Notes: generated from the sequence alone by a model not told the origin. A stretch of DNA of 5,462 nucleotides from Planctomycetaceae bacterium (GCA_002694955.1 NZNR01000094.1:3347-8808); one strand, 5' to 3'; counted from the first letter of the stretch, positions 1 through 5,462 are shown. Program-made: numbers and translations.

Positions 1-105
1 AAACTCTCGTTCTGTAAGAACAAGGGATGCAGCCAGATTTCGAAGCATAGCCCGCTGGTGAGACGGACTTCTACCAAGCACTCTACCCTTGCGACGATGA
101 CGCAT
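1..105 (-). CDS. rplQ: 50S ribosomal protein L17 (N-terminal part)
   Basis: This is the first 35 codons of ribosomal protein L17 (bL17), a large-subunit protein near the peptide exit tunnel; the rest lies beyond the left edge. The start reads MRHRRKGRVLGRSPSHQRAM, followed by LRNLAASLVLTEREF. This is the very conserved L17 opening (MRHR-KGR-LGR-SHR-A-LRNL-SL). The ATG at 105-103 is preceded by an AAGG at 116-113 with a 7-nt spacer, which supports this start. The gene follows rpoA after a 49-nt gap, the classical last position of the alpha operon. A palindrome over the rpoA stop codon could tune its expression. Identification is firm from the motif; the total length cannot be seen. Confidence 0.94.
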   Translation of the reverse strand, partial: MRHRRKGRVLGRSPSHQRAMLRNLAASLVLTEREF

Positions 106-142
106 TGTTCAACCTTTTCTTCTATTCGATCTCTTAAATATG

Positions 143-171
143 CCTAAACAAAATTCAGGAATGCATTCCTG
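143..171 (-). terminator. Hairpin plus T-rich tail at the rpoA stop codon (possible weak terminator or attenuator)
   Basis: On the minus strand CAGGAATGCATTCCTG (171 to 156) is a perfect 16-nt palindrome. As RNA it can fold into a 6-bp stem (CAGGAA/TTCCTG) with a TGCA loop. It is followed at once by AATTTTGTTT, a T-rich tract. The stem is short with only three G-C pairs, and the T tract is interrupted, so any intrinsic termination would be weak. It includes the last rpoA codons and most of the TGA stop, so ribosomes finishing rpoA would compete with folding. Partial attenuation before rplQ, or 3'-end protection, is an inference. Confidence 0.3.
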
Positions 172-1159
172 CCGATTGTTGGCTAAACGACAGCCCCTTC
201 TTTCCCAAGGCTTTTTCCATCTCATCAATGGTGCCATCGCCTGCAAAATGGGAACTTGCAAGTTTTTCCTTTGAAGAGGCCGCCAACTCGCCTACCGTAG
301 TAATCCCTAACTCATCACAGCAATTCTTTGCCCTCGTGCTCAGATCCAAAACACTTATTGGTTCATCGACACTGGTTGGCTCAAGCTTTTCAAGGTCAAG
401 AACGCCTTCACTCGATGAGGAAGTGTCCCCTGCAGCTGCATGTATCGAAGCACCTGGAGAGGTGTACCCAACAAACGGATTAAGATGCTTGCGAAGGATT
501 TTAGCCGCCTCAACAATCGCCATTTCAGGGGTGATTGTGCCATCAGTCCAAACTTCAAGCGTCAACTTGTCGTAATTCGTTTTTTGGCCAACGCGTGTCT
601 CCTCAACTTCGTATCGCACACGAGTCACCGGACTAAAGACTGCATCGACAGGAATAATACCAATTTCATGACCGTCTGGACTGTGCTCACTACTCGGTAC
701 ATACCCACGGCCATTTTCAATCACCATTTCCAGCTCAAATGGGACGTCGTCTGTGAGAGTTGCAAGTACAAGATCCTTGTTTACTACTTCGACGGACTCG
801 TCAGTCTGAACATCAGCAGCCGTGATCGGGCCCTTGAGGCTTTTTTCAACATGAACAACCCTTGTTGAATCACTGTGATTCTTCACAACCATACTTTTTA
901 CAGCGAGAACAATGTCTGTAACATCCTCCTGAACGCCCTTTATAGTCGTAAACTCATGCTGAGCTCCCCCAAGTTTGATCTGGGTTACAGCACTGCCTTC
1001 AAGGCTCGACAGCAGAATACGTCGAAGACTATTTCCAACGGTCGTTCCAAAACCTCTCTCGAATGGTTCGGCCGTAAACTTGCCATAAGTATTCGTCAGC
1101 GTCGCGGTATCGGCGACAACAGAGCCTGGTAATTCGAGGCCTCGCCAGCGGATATGCAT
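155..1159 (-). CDS. rpoA: DNA-directed RNA polymerase subunit alpha
   Basis: This is the alpha subunit, whose dimer nucleates assembly of beta and beta' and whose C-terminal domain contacts UP-element DNA and activators. The product is 334 residues, close to the usual 315-340. The N-terminal domain spans about residues 1-230. It contains PFERGFGTTVGNSLRRILLS at 32-51, with R46 matching the assembly-critical Arg45 of E. coli, and later VGQKTNYDKLTLEVWT and LRKHLNPFV. A Ser/Gly-rich linker (about 231-266) leads to the C-terminal helix-hairpin-helix domain (about 267-325), which has R276 and N279 in STRAKNC. The second helix-hairpin segment is divergent (AGDGTIDE where E. coli has LGKKSLTE). I chose the ATG at 1159 because AAGGAG lies 6 nt upstream and MHIRWRGLELP is the family opening; a TTG ten codons upstream (1189) is open but unlikely. 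rpsK precedes it directly with no rpsD between. Confidence 0.98.
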   Translation of the reverse strand: MHIRWRGLELPGSVVADTATLTNTYGKFTAEPFERGFGTTVGNSLRRILLSSLEGSAVTQIKLGGAQHEFTTIKGVQEDVTDIVLAVKSMVVKNHSDSTRVVHVEKSLKGPITAADVQTDESVEVVNKDLVLATLTDDVPFELEMVIENGRGYVPSSEHSPDGHEIGIIPVDAVFSPVTRVRYEVEETRVGQKTNYDKLTLEVWTDGTITPEMAIVEAAKILRKHLNPFVGYTSPGASIHAAAGDTSSSSEGVLDLEKLEPTSVDEPISVLDLSTRAKNCCDELGITTVGELAASSKEKLASSHFAGDGTIDEMEKALGKKGLSFSQQSAGMHS

Positions 1160-1165
1160 GTAGTT

Positions 1166-1171
1166 CTCCTT
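1166..1171 (-). promoter_or_regulatory. Shine-Dalgarno sequence of rpoA
   Basis: AAGGAG lies 6 nt upstream of the ATG at 1159. It is the strongest ribosome binding site in the window and fixes the rpoA start at 1159, not the upstream in-frame TTG at 1189. Confidence 0.85.
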
Positions 1172-1189
1172 GGTACCTTTTGTTCTCAA

Positions 1190-1218
1190 ATCATATTGTC
1201 AGGAACTCAACAGTTGAA
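1190..1218 (-). promoter_or_regulatory. Candidate sigma70-like promoter for rpoA
   Basis: In the rpsK-rpoA gap the minus strand carries TATGAT (1195-1190), a 5/6 match to the -10 consensus. TTCAAC (1218-1213), a 3/6 match to the -35 consensus, lies 17 nt upstream. Transcription would begin near 1183, giving a leader of roughly 24 nt that keeps the AAGGAG site. The -35 is weak and such matches are common in AT-rich spacers, so this is a candidate only. If real, rpoA-rplQ could be transcribed apart from the upstream ribosomal genes. Confidence 0.3.
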
Positions 1219-1249
1219 AATGACACCAGCATCAACGTCGGATCCACGT

Positions 1250-1627
1250 CTAAACACGCCGTTTCTTTGGTGGGCGGCACCCGTTGTGGGGCAATGGGGT
1301 TATGTCTTCAATACTTTTGACGTTCATACCAGCAGCTTGAAGAGCCGTAATCGCACTTTCGCGACCACTGCCAGGGCCTTTCACGCGGACTTCCAAGTCC
1401 TTTACGCCAAACTTTGATGCTTTTTCAGCCGCCTGCTGTGCTGCCATTTGTCCAGCAAATGGGGTGCCCTTTCGGCTTCCTTTAAAACCGCACGTGCCGC
1501 CACTCGCCCAACAGAGCGTATCGCCACGCTGGTCTGTAATGGTAACTGTCGTGTTATTAAACGTTGCGTCGATAAACGCAATTCCCGACGACACACTCTT
1601 CTTTTTTGTTTTCGCTGTCTTGGCCAT
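1250..1627 (-). CDS. rpsK: 30S ribosomal protein S11
   Basis: Ribosomal protein S11 (uS11) binds 16S rRNA on the small-subunit platform near the E site and the Shine-Dalgarno helix. The product is 125 residues, a normal length. A lysine-rich N-terminal tail ([10 protein letters not shown]) is followed by [19 protein letters not shown], then [19 protein letters not shown] (40-58), [19 protein letters not shown] (82-100) and the hallmark end [17 protein letters not shown]. The Asn-Gly pair in PHNGC corresponds to the site reported as isoaspartate in E. coli S11. The ATG start is supported by an in-frame TGA two codons upstream. The ribosome binding site is weak: only an AGG 11 nt away. A purine-rich 121-nt spacer separates it from rpsM, and rpoA follows after 90 nt where many bacteria have rpsD. 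Confidence 0.98.
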   Translation of the reverse strand: MAKTAKTKKKSVSSGIAFIDATFNNTTVTITDQRGDTLCWASGGTCGFKGSRKGTPFAGQMAAQQAAEKASKFGVKDLEVRVKGPGSGRESAITALQAAGMNVKSIEDITPLPHNGCRPPKKRRV

Positions 1628-1720
1628 TATTCAGTCAGCCTGATTTACTTGATCGGGCCTACAACTTCCCTTCTTATCGATTTTCGTATTTTCTATTATT
1701 CGCTTTTGTTTCGTTCCTGA

Positions 1721-1748
1721 CTTGTACTACTAAGCAGTTGTATTTCAA
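1721..1748 (-). promoter_or_regulatory. Candidate sigma70-like promoter upstream of rpsK
   Basis: TTGAAA (1748-1743, 5/6 to the -35 consensus) begins right after the rpsM stop codon. It is followed after 16 nt by TACAAG (1726-1721, 4/6 to the -10 consensus). The sequence downstream is the purine-rich rpsK leader. The match is moderate and the spacer one short of the optimum; there is no other support, so confidence is low. Confidence 0.22.
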
Positions 1749-2132
1749 TTACTTCAGGTCCTTTACACCCTTCTTGCCAGCAACCGTTTTCTTCGGCCCC
1801 TTACGAGTTCTTGCATTTGTTCGAGTACGCTGACCACGAACTGGCAAGCCGCGTCTATGACGAAGCCCACGGTAGCAGCCGATATCTTTTAAGCGAGAAA
1901 CTCCCTGAGCGACTTGCCGTCGCAACTGCCCCTCAACAACATAATCCTTGTCGAGAAGAGAAGCGATACGGGCTAACTCATCCTCATGTAGTTCTCTTGC
2001 CTGAGCTTCGGGACTCACACCTGCTTTGCGACAGAGTTCTCTCGCCACACGGGGTCCAACACCGTAAAGGTATTGGAGCGAGTAGACAGTCTTTTTGTCC
2101 GAAGGGATGTCAACACCGAGCAAACGTGGCAT
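1749..2132 (-). CDS. rpsM: 30S ribosomal protein S13
   Basis: Ribosomal protein S13 (uS13) sits in the head of the small subunit, contacts the large subunit through bridge B1 and reaches the P-site tRNA with its C-terminal tail. The product is 127 residues, slightly longer than the 118 of E. coli. It starts MPRLLGVDIPSDKKTV, has the helix-turn segment YGVGPRVARELCRKAGV (23-39), and ends with the signature RGLRHRRGLPVRGQRTRTNA (88-107) and a basic tail TRKGPKKTVAGKKGVKDLK. The ATG at 2132 gives the exact family N-terminus, and an in-frame TAA closes the frame upstream. There is no Shine-Dalgarno sequence; the start is immediately preceded by TTTCCT. It lies 160 nt after rpmJ and 121 nt before rpsK, the usual order of the alpha operon. 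Confidence 0.98.
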   Translation of the reverse strand: MPRLLGVDIPSDKKTVYSLQYLYGVGPRVARELCRKAGVSPEAQARELHEDELARIASLLDKDYVVEGQLRRQVAQGVSRLKDIGCYRGLRHRRGLPVRGQRTRTNARTRKGPKKTVAGKKGVKDLK

Positions 2133-2292
2133 AGGAAAGCTTTCAGGAACGAGCCAAATATCTTATGTTTAAACTTTGAGTAAAACATTTGGAGTTAGTA
2201 TGTGGCTTTGGGTCAGTCACCTGCCTCACGCACTTCAATATTTAACTCAATCACTCGATTCGCCAGACAAGGGCAAACCCGCAACCGTCATA

Positions 2293-2406
2293 CTAGCCCT
2301 GCCGCTGTTTATGCCGCGGATTTTCGCATAAAACGAAGACTACACCGCGACGGCGGACAATCTTGCATTTATCGCAAATCCGTTTAACGCTGGCACGCAC
2401 TTTCAT
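2293..2406 (-). CDS. rpmJ: 50S ribosomal protein L36
   Basis: This 37-codon gene encodes ribosomal protein L36 (bL36), a small zinc-ribbon protein that binds 23S rRNA. The product starts [17 protein letters not shown] and ends [11 protein letters not shown], almost identical to the standard zinc-binding form. All four zinc ligands are present: C11, C14, C27 and H32. The stop is TAG at 2295-2293. An in-frame ATG three codons upstream (2415, adding Met-Ile-Ser) is possible, but MKVRAS is the universal L36 start. No Shine-Dalgarno sequence is near either ATG; the closest GAGG is 26 nt before the chosen start. The gene lies between map and rpsM, its usual place. infA, which often precedes it, does not fit in the 171-nt gap and is absent. 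Confidence 0.96.
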   Translation of the reverse strand: MKVRASVKRICDKCKIVRRRGVVFVLCENPRHKQRQG

Positions 2407-2480
2407 TGAAATCATGACGCGGGAACGCCATACCTCACAGCAATAGTAAGACTGTTAATCTGGACAAATCGAAGCCTCGA

Positions 2481-2509
2481 AGTATGCCACGACAAACGGG
2501 GGTTCACAA
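2481..2509 (-). promoter_or_regulatory. Candidate sigma70-like promoter upstream of rpmJ
   Basis: In the map-rpmJ gap, TTGTGA (2509-2504) and CATACT (2486-2481) are each 4/6 matches to the -35 and -10 consensus hexamers with an ideal 17-nt spacer. Transcription would start near 2474, about 70 nt before rpmJ. The match is modest and unsupported by other evidence. It is listed because the gap is the longest in the window and has no other recognisable content. Confidence 0.22.
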
Positions 2510-2577
2510 GTAGGCACACGAATTTTCGGCTATCGAGCCAATTCCGAGCAGACATGACCGACTTGCGCAGCTATCAG

Positions 2578-3399
2578 TTACCCCTCCGTGGTAGTTGCCA
2601 CACCAGTCACTTCCTTTTCTTCTCCAGGCTGGGGGTCCGCCGTAAGAGCCCAGGGCCCATCCTCAGTCATTGCAATTGTGTGCTCAAAATGGGCACTGTA
2701 CTTCCCATCAGCCGTTGATTGAGTCCAGAAATCTGGCATTGCTCGTACTTTTTTGGTCCCCATGTTCACCATGGGTTCAACTGCTATCACGAGCCCCGGT
2801 TCCAGCTCAAAATCATGCTTACGGCGAAATGATGATGAGCAAAAGTTTGGTACCTGAGGATCTTCGTGCATGTTCTTGCCTATGCCATGACCGACGAAAT
2901 TCTCGACAACAGCAAACCCATAATCTCTAACGAAGGTCGCCATCTCAGATGCAACATCAGCCCAACGACTTCGTGAGCCCATCAGTTTGATCGCCAACTG
3001 CAGAACACCAGATGTACAGTCCAAGAGTTTTTGAACGTCGTCGTCTACCTTACCAACGGCATGAGTAAAGGCGGAATCACCGCACCAGCCCTTGAGCTTG
3101 CATCCAGTATCAATGCTGATGATATCACCCTCCACCAACTTTCTGGAACCGGGAATTCCATGTACGACTTCATCATTAACCGATATGCAACACACAGCCG
3201 GAAAAGGAACTCGTCCCGGAACACCCTTGAACAGCGGCACTACATTTTGCTCCTTAAAGAACGTTTCTACTGCCTGATCAATTTCTCCAGTCGTTATACC
3301 TGGACGAACAAGACGTTTCGCGATTTGATGGGCTTCCCAAACGACAAGGCCAGCCTTTCGCATGGCTTCTATCTCTCTACTCGATTTTAGCTTCAGCAC
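2578..3399 (-). CDS. map: Methionine aminopeptidase, type I
   Basis: This cytoplasmic metalloenzyme removes the initiator methionine from nascent proteins with a small second residue. The product is 273 residues, a little longer than the 264 of E. coli, and has no N-terminal zinc-finger extension, so it is a type Ia form. All dinuclear-metal ligands are visible: D97 (SIDTG), D108 (WCGDSA), H171 ([13 protein letters not shown]), E208 (AVEPM) and E239 (FEHT). The substrate-binding H80 lies in NDEVVHGIP and H178 is also conserved. The start is GTG at 3399-3397, supported by GAGGA 9 nt upstream and by the typical opening [14 protein letters not shown]. The last ~18 residues ([19 protein letters not shown] region) are an acidic, Thr-rich tail outside the catalytic fold. 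It lies between adk and rpmJ, as is common in spc operons. Confidence 0.98.
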   Translation of the reverse strand: MLKLKSSREIEAMRKAGLVVWEAHQIAKRLVRPGITTGEIDQAVETFFKEQNVVPLFKGVPGRVPFPAVCCISVNDEVVHGIPGSRKLVEGDIISIDTGCKLKGWCGDSAFTHAVGKVDDDVQKLLDCTSGVLQLAIKLMGSRSRWADVASEMATFVRDYGFAVVENFVGHGIGKNMHEDPQVPNFCSSSFRRKHDFELEPGLVIAVEPMVNMGTKKVRAMPDFWTQSTADGKYSAHFEHTIAMTEDGPWALTADPQPGEEKEVTGVATTTEG

Positions 3400-3408
3400 G
3401 ACAGTTCT

Positions 3409-3413
3409 TCCTC
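3409..3413 (-). promoter_or_regulatory. Shine-Dalgarno sequence supporting the GTG start of map
   Basis: GAGGA sits 9 nt upstream of the GTG at 3399. It supports use of this GTG over an internal ATG at codon 13, which would delete the conserved LKSSREIEA opening. Confidence 0.6.
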
Positions 3414-3519
3414 TTCACCAAGACCTGTTGGAGGCAGTAACAATTCTGTCAAAACCTCTTCTCAACAATACGGGGTACATCTGAATCATTTCAATTCGCC
3501 ACATGAACGTCTAAATGTT

Positions 3520-4089
3520 CTAACGTTTTGCTCGTCGAAATGCACGAATTGACTGCCGAACCCGTTCAAAGATCTCATCGGCAGAACCCAACCCGTTCAC
3601 ACTCTTTAATTTCCCTTGTAATTTATAATATTCCAGTAACGGGGCTGTCTGTCTCTCAAAACTTTCGATACGGCGAGCGAATACCTCGGGGCTGTCATCC
3701 TCACGTTTTCTGGCCAACATGCGACGAACCAGTTCTTCTTGAGGAACTGCCAACTCAATAACACCGTCAACGCTCATTGCCTGTCGCTCAAGTAGATCAT
3801 CAAGCATTTCGGCCTGATTTATTGTTCTCGGGAATCCGTCGAGGAGACAGCCTCCTCGACAATCCTGTTCCTTCAGCCGGCGGGTCACTAGTCCAAGTAC
3901 GAGTTGATCAGGAACCAATTGGCCGGCCTGCATGTATGAGGAAGCTTCTTTCCCCTCCACTGTTTTCTGTGCAATGGCGGCCCGTAACATCTCTCCTGTT
4001 GAAAGGTGAGGCACTCGAAGAAAGTCGATAAGTCTCTCGCATTGCGTGCCCTTCCCTGCCCCCGGTGGTCCAATCAGGATTATCCGCAT
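3520..4089 (-). CDS. adk: Adenylate kinase, short-LID form
   Basis: Adenylate kinase interconverts ATP + AMP and two ADP in the cytoplasm. The product is 189 residues, against 214 for E. coli, because the LID domain is short. The P-loop is GPPGAGKGTQ (7-16, catalytic K13). The AMP-binding part has STGEMLR (30-36, R36), and LLDGFPRT (82-89) holds D84 and R88. In the phosphate-binding region R127 and R129 are nearly adjacent, followed by EDDSPE and R140. These align with E. coli R123, R156, D158-D159 and R167, so the usual 30-residue LID insertion and any zinc-binding cysteines are missing. QTAPLLEYY (147-155) is also conserved. The ATG at 4089 has no Shine-Dalgarno sequence and is preceded by AGTCCT. 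secY ends 107 nt upstream and map begins 120 nt downstream, the standard secY-adk-map order. Confidence 0.98.
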   Translation of the reverse strand: MRIILIGPPGAGKGTQCERLIDFLRVPHLSTGEMLRAAIAQKTVEGKEASSYMQAGQLVPDQLVLGLVTRRLKEQDCRGGCLLDGFPRTINQAEMLDDLLERQAMSVDGVIELAVPQEELVRRMLARKREDDSPEVFARRIESFERQTAPLLEYYKLQGKLKSVNGLGSADEIFERVRQSIRAFRRAKR

Positions 4090-4196
4090 AGGACTACAAG
4101 ACCATGGAATGAAACTGGAGGGTTATGGAGCCAACATGAACGGCTCAAACGGCAAAAAGACGCTATTAAAACTATACAGGGGTCAGACAAATCAGG

Positions 4197-5462
4197 TTAT
4201 GACTTCTCGAGCAGACCACTATAGTTCCGCATCACAAGATGACTGTCAATTTTTTGAACAAGATCGAATGCCACGCTCACCGCAATAAGCAAACCGGTGC
4301 CCCCATAAAAACTGGCAATCTGAGCGGGGATACCAAGTGCTCCACTCACGATCGTAGGAATGACTGCAACGAGCGCCAGAAATCCCGCTCCAACGTAGGT
4401 GATTCGCTCCATCACTCGCTCGAGGTAGTCGGCAGTTCTCTTCCCCGGTCGGTAGCCAGGAATAAATGAACCAAAGTTTTTCAGGTTGTCTGCCATTTCT
4501 TTGGGATTAAATGTGATCGCTGTCCAGAAATAACAAAAGAAGTAGATGAGCGCGATATAACAAATATTGTAAAGGTACGACTGGCCTCTCGTAAACGAAT
4601 CATGAAGTGCCGCCAGCACTGTATTACCCGGGTACGCACTGCTCAAATATTGAAAAAACATTTGTGGAAACAGTAGTAGTGAACTTGCGAAGATAATCGG
4701 CATGACTCCTGCTTGATTAACACGGAGCGGGAGATATTGACGTGTGCCGCCATACACTCTCCTCCCACGAACATGCTTTGCACTCTGAGTCGGGATTCGC
4801 CGTTGCCCCTGAGTCATAAAGACCACGCCAGCAACAACGCCAACAAAAAGAGCAGCCAAAACGAGTATTGTCTCGATGCCCATCTTCCCACCGCCCCCGC
4901 CAAGTTCCCAACTTGTGTCTCCGGCGAGTGACACTAGTGCACTTGGCATAGCAGCAAGAATGCCAGCCATAATCAGTAGACTTATTCCATTCCCAATACC
5001 AAATTCATCTATTTGCTCACCAAGCCACATAAGGAACACGGTGCCTGCCGTCATTGTCAGAACTGCAACCAACTGCCACGAAAATGGCAAACTTCCATCC
5101 ACGAGGAAACTTGACTGGATGAGAGATGCTTCACCGATACGAGTATTTGAGAGAAATGCAACATATGCCCAACTCTGCAGCAGACAAATGCCAACAGTCG
5201 CATAGCGCGTATACTCATTGATTTTCTTCCGTCCAGACTCACCCTCCTTTTGAAGCCTCTCCAGAGGAGGCCAGACTGTACCCAATAATTGAAAAATGAT
5301 TGATGCAGAGATGTAAGGCATTATGCCCAACCCAAAAATTGTGGCCTGAGAAAGTTGGCTCGCCGAAAAAACCGCAACCGTCTTGAGAAGATCACTGATT
5401 CCACCTGACTCTTCCGCAAAGGCGCGCATCGCGGCTGGATCGACAATTGGCAAAGGGACTTG
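4197..5462 (-). CDS. secY: Protein translocase subunit SecY (N-terminus outside window)
   Basis: SecY forms the membrane channel of the Sec translocon with SecE and SecG and works with SecA or the ribosome. The window shows 421 residues to the TAA stop; the frame stays open to the right edge. The first visible residues are QVPLPIVDPAAM, which match the segment just after transmembrane helix 1, so about 35-40 residues are missing. The TTG at 5453 is an internal leucine, not a start. Nine hydrophobic helices (TM2-TM10) follow. Conserved marks, numbered from the first visible residue, are GEQIDEFGIGNG (148-159), the cytoplasmic loop QGQRRIPTQSAKH (218-230), LPLRVNQAGVMP, and the C5 loop FIPGYRPGKRT (333-343) with R338 matching the essential E. 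coli Arg357. The end LVMRNYSGLL is typical. A five-glycine run (188-192) lies before TM6. Confidence 0.98.
   Translation of the reverse strand, partial: QVPLPIVDPAAMRAFAEESGGISDLLKTVAVFSASQLSQATIFGLGIMPYISASIIFQLLGTVWPPLERLQKEGESGRKKINEYTRYATVGICLLQSWAYVAFLSNTRIGEASLIQSSFLVDGSLPFSWQLVAVLTMTAGTVFLMWLGEQIDEFGIGNGISLLIMAGILAAMPSALVSLAGDTSWELGGGGGKMGIETILVLAALFVGVVAGVVFMTQGQRRIPTQSAKHVRGRRVYGGTRQYLPLRVNQAGVMPIIFASSLLLFPQMFFQYLSSAYPGNTVLAALHDSFTRGQSYLYNICYIALIYFFCYFWTAITFNPKEMADNLKNFGSFIPGYRPGKRTADYLERVMERITYVGAGFLALVAVIPTIVSGALGIPAQIASFYGGTGLLIAVSVAFDLVQKIDSHLVMRNYSGLLEKS

Noticed and set aside
1160..1189. Ten-codon upstream extension of rpoA from a TTG
   Set aside because: The extension (RTKGTKENY) is absent from the family and the AAGGAG site falls inside it, positioned for the ATG at 1159.
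1448..1833. Overlapping plus-strand open frames opposite rpsK, the spacer and the end of rpsM
   Set aside because: They lie antisense to certain ribosomal protein genes, have no recognisable domain and no convincing ribosome binding site.
2135..2144. GAAAGCTTTC 10-bp palindrome just upstream of the rpsM start
   Set aside because: It could form only a tiny hairpin and is expected by chance at about this frequency; no second copy.
2167..2174. GTTTAAAC 8-bp palindrome before rpsM
   Set aside because: Short palindromes of this size are expected by chance several times in the window; no flanking symmetry or T tract.
2271..2280. GGGTTTGCCC small hairpin after rpmJ
   Set aside because: A three-pair stem without a following T run is too weak to call a terminator.
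3447..3452. Perfect TTGACA -35 hexamer upstream of map
   Set aside because: No acceptable -10 hexamer lies 15-19 nt downstream; AACAGG at the 17-nt position matches only 2 of 6.
4095..4106. Tiny ORF ATG-GTC-TTG-TAG just before adk
   Set aside because: Three codons with no ribosome binding site; such frames are common by chance.
4162..4176. AT-rich TATAGTTTTAATA core in the secY-adk gap as a promoter
   Set aside because: No reasonable -35 at correct spacing: TTGTCT is too close to TTTAAT (14 nt) and is not upstream of TATAGT at a workable distance.
4239..5205. Several plus-strand open frames opposite secY
   Set aside because: Antisense shadows of a clearly conserved membrane protein gene; no family motif seen.
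1..5462. Search for mobile elements, CRISPR arrays, toxin-antitoxin or defence genes
   Set aside because: Every coding stretch is a core housekeeping gene and the gaps contain no repeats, terminal inverted repeats or tRNA-like folds that I can see.

Overview
The window is a bacterial chromosomal segment carrying the end of the spc operon and the alpha operon (SecY, ribosomal proteins and RNA polymerase alpha). All eight genes are on the minus strand. In transcription order (high to low coordinates) they are secY (5' end outside the window), adk, map, rpmJ, rpsM, rpsK, rpoA and rplQ (3' end outside the window). Every reading frame is intact. I see no tRNA, rRNA, mobile element, CRISPR array or phage-like gene.

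The organism is most likely a planctomycete or a close relative, with moderate GC content. This is inferred from protein style: the alpha subunit opens with a WRGLELP-type N-terminus, SecY has a QSAKHVRGRRVYGG cytoplasmic loop, and S13 ends in KKTVAGKKGVK. The gene order fits too, since rpsK is followed directly by rpoA without rpsD, and infA is absent between map and rpmJ. I recognised these features from memory and could not test them by database search.

Layout: secY 4197-5462, 107-nt gap, adk 3520-4089, 120-nt gap, map 2578-3399 (GTG start), 171-nt gap, rpmJ 2293-2406 (37 codons), 160-nt gap, rpsM 1749-2132, 121-nt gap, rpsK 1250-1627, 90-nt gap, rpoA 155-1159, 49-nt gap, rplQ 1-105. No gap exceeds 300 nt. 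No genes overlap, and the spacers are long for this normally compact cluster. Several spacers hold plausible sigma70-like hexamers, so internal promoters are possible but unproven. Start signals are mixed: rpoA, map and rplQ have Shine-Dalgarno-like sequences, while rpsM, adk and rpmJ have none and rpsK has at best a weak one.

The genes cover protein export (SecY), nucleotide balance (adenylate kinase), N-terminal methionine removal (Map), ribosome assembly (L36, S13, S11, L17) and transcription (RpoA). I found no undescribed system here; this is an ordinary housekeeping region. The points most worth a second look are a perfect 16-bp palindrome over the rpoA stop codon that resembles a weak terminator or attenuator, the absence of rpsD and infA, an alpha C-terminal domain lacking the usual second-helix lysines, and the missing Shine-Dalgarno sequences.
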